Source: Chitinophagales bacterium (GTDB taxonomy: Bacteria; Bacteroidota; Bacteroidia; Chitinophagales; UBA8649). Taken from it: a DNA stretch of 9,496 nucleotides. A program made the translations under genes and the position numbers. Under the pieces are notes generated by a model that saw only the letters and a program-made list of their open reading frames with translations, did not search any database and was not told the origin of the DNA. Of the stretch, positions 6,363 to 9,496 are shown piece after piece. How positions within the stretch are numbered: the first letter of the stretch is position 1; each line of letters opens with the position of its first letter. The stretch covers positions 1-9,496 of the forward strand of contig JADHRO010000066.1 in assembly GCA_016777395.1 (NCBI GenBank). The letters run 5' to 3'.

Positions 6363-9300
6363 ATGCTCAAGATGAAGAAGATTATAAGTTTGCTTATTAT
6401 TTTTAGTTGTTTAATTAGTTCAAGTTTTGCTCAAAACAAGAAAGAAGCGGCAAAAGAGAAAAAAGATGATGGCAGTGCATTGTTCGCTGGTTTAAAATTT
6501 AGAAGTATCGGACCTGCATTAATGTCCGGTCGAATTTCGGATATCCTTATTCACCCTGATAACGAAAACCTGTGGTATGTAACAGCAGGATCTGGCGGAG
6601 TTTGGAAAACAGAAAATGCAGGAACTACTTGGAAATCCTTGTTTGATGGACAAAAATCCTACTCTATAGGCTGCGTAGCCCTAGACCCTCAAAATCCTGA
6701 AATAGTGTGGGTAGGAACAGGTGAAAATGTAGGTGGAAGACACCTTAGTTTCGGAGATGGAATATATAAAAGTGAAGATGGTGGAAGTTCATGGGAAAAT
6801 ATGGGCCTCGAAAAATCAGAGCACTTGTCAAAAATTGTCATTCACCCAACAAACGCCAATATTATATGGGTCGCTTCTCAAGGACCACTTTGGAGCGAAG
6901 GTGGTGAGCGAGGAGTGTATAAATCAACCGATGGAGGGGAAAATTGGAATCGCACATTGGGCGACGATGCCTGGATAGGTGCTACAGATCTTCTTATCGA
7001 TCCAAGAGATCCAAATTTGCTATATGCAGCTACTTGGCAACGTCAACGAACAGTTGCTGGCTATATGGGTGGTGGTCCAGGTACGGCTATTTACAAGTCT
7101 ATGGACGGAGGTGAAACATGGGAAAAATTATCCAATGGTTTACCCACAAGTAATATGGGCAAAATTGGCTTAGTACTCTCTCCTCAAAAACCAGATGTGG
7201 TCTATGCAGCTATTGAATTGGATAGAAGAACCGGTGGTGTGTTTAAAAGTGAAAATCAAGGAGCATCTTGGAAAAAAATGAGTGATGCCGTTTCCGGAGG
7301 GACAGGGCCTCATTACTACCAAGAACTATTTGCCTCGCCGCATCATTTTGATGAGATCTACTTAGCGGATAATTATATGCAGGTATCTTTTGACGGTGGT
7401 AAAACCTTTGAAAGAATGAATGAGGAAGAAAAGCACGTGGATAATCATGCGGTTGCATTCAAGCCGAATGACCCCAATTACATTTTAGTAGGTTGTGATG
7501 GAGGGTTGTATGAGAGTTTTGATAAAACGAAAAACTGGAAATTTATCGATAATTTACCGCTCACACAATTTTACAAAATCGCCGTAGATGATGCGAAACC
7601 TTTTTATAATGTGTACGGGGGAACTCAGGATAACAATACGCAGGGAGCGCCATCCAGAACAGATAATATACATGGCATAACCAATGCCGATTGGTTTGTC
7701 GTATTAGGAGGTGACGGTCACCAACCCGCCACTGAACCCGGAAATCCAAACATTGTATACGCGCAATGGCAGCAGGGCAATCTGACTCGCCACGATCGAC
7801 AGAGTGGGGAAAACGTTTATATCAAACCTCAACCCGAATTAGGCGAAAAGACGGAGCGTTACAATTGGGATGCGCCTGTTTTAGTAAGCCCGCATAATCC
7901 AACAACTATTTATCATGCTTCGCAGCGAGTATGGAAATCAGTGGATAGGGGAGACTCTTGGCAAACAATTTCTGGGGATTTAACAAAAAATATAGAACGA
8001 ATCCAAACCCCATTTTATGGAAGTAAACAAAAATGGGACAACCCTTGGGATATTTATGCGATGTCAAGTTATAGTACAATTACCTCCCTATCGGAATCTT
8101 CTAAGCAGGAAGGTTTGATTTATATAGGAACGGATGATGGTCTTATTCAAGTCACGGAAGATGGCGGAGCAAACTGGCGAAAAGTGGATTTTTCAAAAAT
8201 TGCCGGACTACCGAATACTGCTTTTGTCAATGATATCAAAGCTGATTTGTTTGATGAAAATATAGTTTATGCCGTTTTTGACAATCATAAATACGGAGAT
8301 TACAATCCATACTTGTTTAAGAGTACAGACAAAGGGAAGAATTGGTTGAACATAGCAAACAACTTGCCTGAACGAACCTTATTATGGCGCATTGTACAAG
8401 ATCCTGAACAAAGTGATCTAATGTTTTTAGGAACGGAGTTTGGCGTTTACTTTACACTTGATGGCGCTAAAAAATGGACCAAACTTTCGGCAGGATTGCC
8501 CAATATTGCGGTACGTGATTTGTGCATTCAACAACGAGAAAATGACTTAGTTGTCGGCACCTTTGGACGGGGTATTTACATCTTAGACGATTACTCTTCA
8601 CTACGAAGCTTTGACCTGAACAATAATGACCAGGAGGCACAGTTGTTTGAGCCAAGAGATGGTTTGTGGTATATCGAACGCAGAATATTAGGCGGAAGGA
8701 AAAAAGGTGCGCAAGGAGATAACTACTTTACAGCTGACAATCCAGCGTATGGTGTTGAGTTCACTTATTACCTGAAGGATAGTTTGCAATCAAAAGAAAC
8801 CTTACGAACAGAAAGAGAAAATGAAATTGAGGAAAATGGAGGGATAGTAGCTGTGCCTGAATGGGATATTTTAGAAGCTGAAAACAAGGAAATTCGGCCG
8901 AGTATATGGTTGTTTGTTTATGATAATGAGGGTAAGATTATTCGAAAGCTTAAAGCCAAAAATAGTAAAGGATTTAGCCGGGTGACTTGGGATCTTATGA
9001 CTGAATCTATTTATACCCTGTCGATCGAAGACTTAGAAAAAGAAAGAAAAGGCTATCGTGTAGGTCCGGGATCCTATTCAGCTCAACTTTTTAAGAAAGT
9101 GAATGGGAGTTTTATGGAGTTATCTGATCAAGTATCCTATGAAGTGAAATCGATTAATCATAATTCTTTGTCTGGCAGTAAGCCTGATGATGTAGTTAAT
9201 CATTGGAAAAATATCATGGCTATTCGAGCAAAAACAAATGACTTAGTTGCCGACTTTAAGGAAGCGAACAATACCATTGATTTAATGTTATTTGCCTATG

Positions 9301-9496
9301 AAAAGGCTGTAAAGAGGGATGAGAATTTATTGAAAGAAATGCTTCAAGTTAAAGCACAAATGAATGTTTTAGAACTCAATCTCATGGGGAGCGAAATACG
9401 AGAAGAAGTAGGCGAAAAAAATGAATATCCAAGCATCTGGACCTACATTTGGGGGGCGAGTTCAAACGGCTCTACATATGGAGCTACAACTGCTCA
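6363..9496 (+). CDS. Secreted sortilin/VPS10-type Asp-box (BNR) repeat protein (3' end outside window)
   Basis: The frame is open for 1044 codons to the right edge. A Sec signal peptide is clear: KMKK, a hydrophobic stretch at 7-18, and probable cleavage after SFA (residue 23, before Gln24). About ten Asp-box hairpins follow, of the form S-x-D-x-G-x-x-W, at about 82-90, 136-144, 187-195, 245-253, 295-303, 341-349, 525-533, 597-605, 653-661 and 697-705. Together they predict a large beta-propeller of the sortilin-VPS10/BNR superfamily. The C-terminal third contains a FlgD-like Ig segment (RPSIWLFVYDNEGKI then FSRVTWDL, then PGSYSAQLF) and a helical stretch near 940-1010. Related Bacteroidota proteins are exported and often labelled glycosyl hydrolase, but I see no catalytic residues supporting hydrolysis; binding is equally possible. 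Start choice: ATG at 6363 or the in-frame ATG at 6372 (MKKI), and neither has a clear ribosome-binding site. The missing end may carry further domains. Confidence 0.9.
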   Translation, partial: MLKMKKIISLLIIFSCLISSSFAQNKKEAAKEKKDDGSALFAGLKFRSIGPALMSGRISDILIHPDNENLWYVTAGSGGVWKTENAGTTWKSLFDGQKSYSIGCVALDPQNPEIVWVGTGENVGGRHLSFGDGIYKSEDGGSSWENMGLEKSEHLSKIVIHPTNANIIWVASQGPLWSEGGERGVYKSTDGGENWNRTLGDDAWIGATDLLIDPRDPNLLYAATWQRQRTVAGYMGGGPGTAIYKSMDGGETWEKLSNGLPTSNMGKIGLVLSPQKPDVVYAAIELDRRTGGVFKSENQGASWKKMSDAVSGGTGPHYYQELFASPHHFDEIYLADNYMQVSFDGGKTFERMNEEEKHVDNHAVAFKPNDPNYILVGCDGGLYESFDKTKNWKFIDNLPLTQFYKIAVDDAKPFYNVYGGTQDNNTQGAPSRTDNIHGITNADWFVVLGGDGHQPATEPGNPNIVYAQWQQGNLTRHDRQSGENVYIKPQPELGEKTERYNWDAPVLVSPHNPTTIYHASQRVWKSVDRGDSWQTISGDLTKNIERIQTPFYGSKQKWDNPWDIYAMSSYSTITSLSESSKQEGLIYIGTDDGLIQVTEDGGANWRKVDFSKIAGLPNTAFVNDIKADLFDENIVYAVFDNHKYGDYNPYLFKSTDKGKNWLNIANNLPERTLLWRIVQDPEQSDLMFLGTEFGVYFTLDGAKKWTKLSAGLPNIAVRDLCIQQRENDLVVGTFGRGIYILDDYSSLRSFDLNNNDQEAQLFEPRDGLWYIERRILGGRKKGAQGDNYFTADNPAYGVEFTYYLKDSLQSKETLRTERENEIEENGGIVAVPEWDILEAENKEIRPSIWLFVYDNEGKIIRKLKAKNSKGFSRVTWDLMTESIYTLSIEDLEKERKGYRVGPGSYSAQLFKKVNGSFMELSDQVSYEVKSINHNSLSGSKPDDVVNHWKNIMAIRAKTNDLVADFKEANNTIDLMLFAYEKAVKRDENLLKEMLQVKAQMNVLELNLMGSEIREEVGEKNEYPSIWTYIWGASSNGSTYGATTA

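Noticed and set aside
6582..8480. Asp-box motifs as a DNA-level tandem repeat
   Set aside because: The repeats are at protein level, unevenly spaced and diverged at the nucleotide level.
6733..8655. Short frames on both strands (6733-6978, 6979-7173, 7243-7458, 7561-7749, 8467-8655)
   Set aside because: They are shadows inside the continuous Asp-box repeat protein frame.

Overview
The window looks like chromosomal DNA from a member of the Bacteroidota. The base composition is AT-rich, clear Shine-Dalgarno sequences are scarce, and two promoters fit the phylum-specific TTG-N19-21-TAnnTTTG pattern. The protein families agree: an XRE/S24 regulator divergent from dinB-dnaE, and a secreted sortilin/Asp-box repeat protein of the long type common in this phylum. 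I cannot name a genus.

Left third (1-3836, minus strand): a two-gene translesion or mutasome-like operon. A Y-family polymerase (dinB, 3836-2613) is followed after a single base by a C-family DNA polymerase III alpha subunit (dnaE-like, from 2611, running off the left edge). Divergent from it is a LexA/CI-like regulator (3903-4640) with an HTH domain, an Ala-Gly cleavage region and the Ser/Lys dyad of S24 self-cleaving repressors. The short space between them holds a 23-bp imperfect palindrome and promoter elements for both directions. The likely logic is a damage-inducible cassette: repressor self-cleavage would release both its own gene and dinB-dnaE. It parallels the imuA-imuB-dnaE2 systems of other phyla, but has a catalytically intact Y-family enzyme where those have the inactive ImuB. 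This is the most interesting part of the window.

Middle (4641-6053): a truncated DEAD-box RNA helicase remnant on the minus strand with only motifs V and VI, then a short RluA-family pseudouridine synthase and a single-domain cold-shock protein on the plus strand. The cold-shock gene has its own promoter, a short leader and a strong intrinsic terminator.

Right third (6054-9496): a noncoding gap of about 300 bp, then a very long secreted protein with a signal peptide and about ten Asp-box (BNR/sortilin-type) repeats. It is cut by the right edge. No tRNA, rRNA, CRISPR array, insertion sequence or attachment site was seen.
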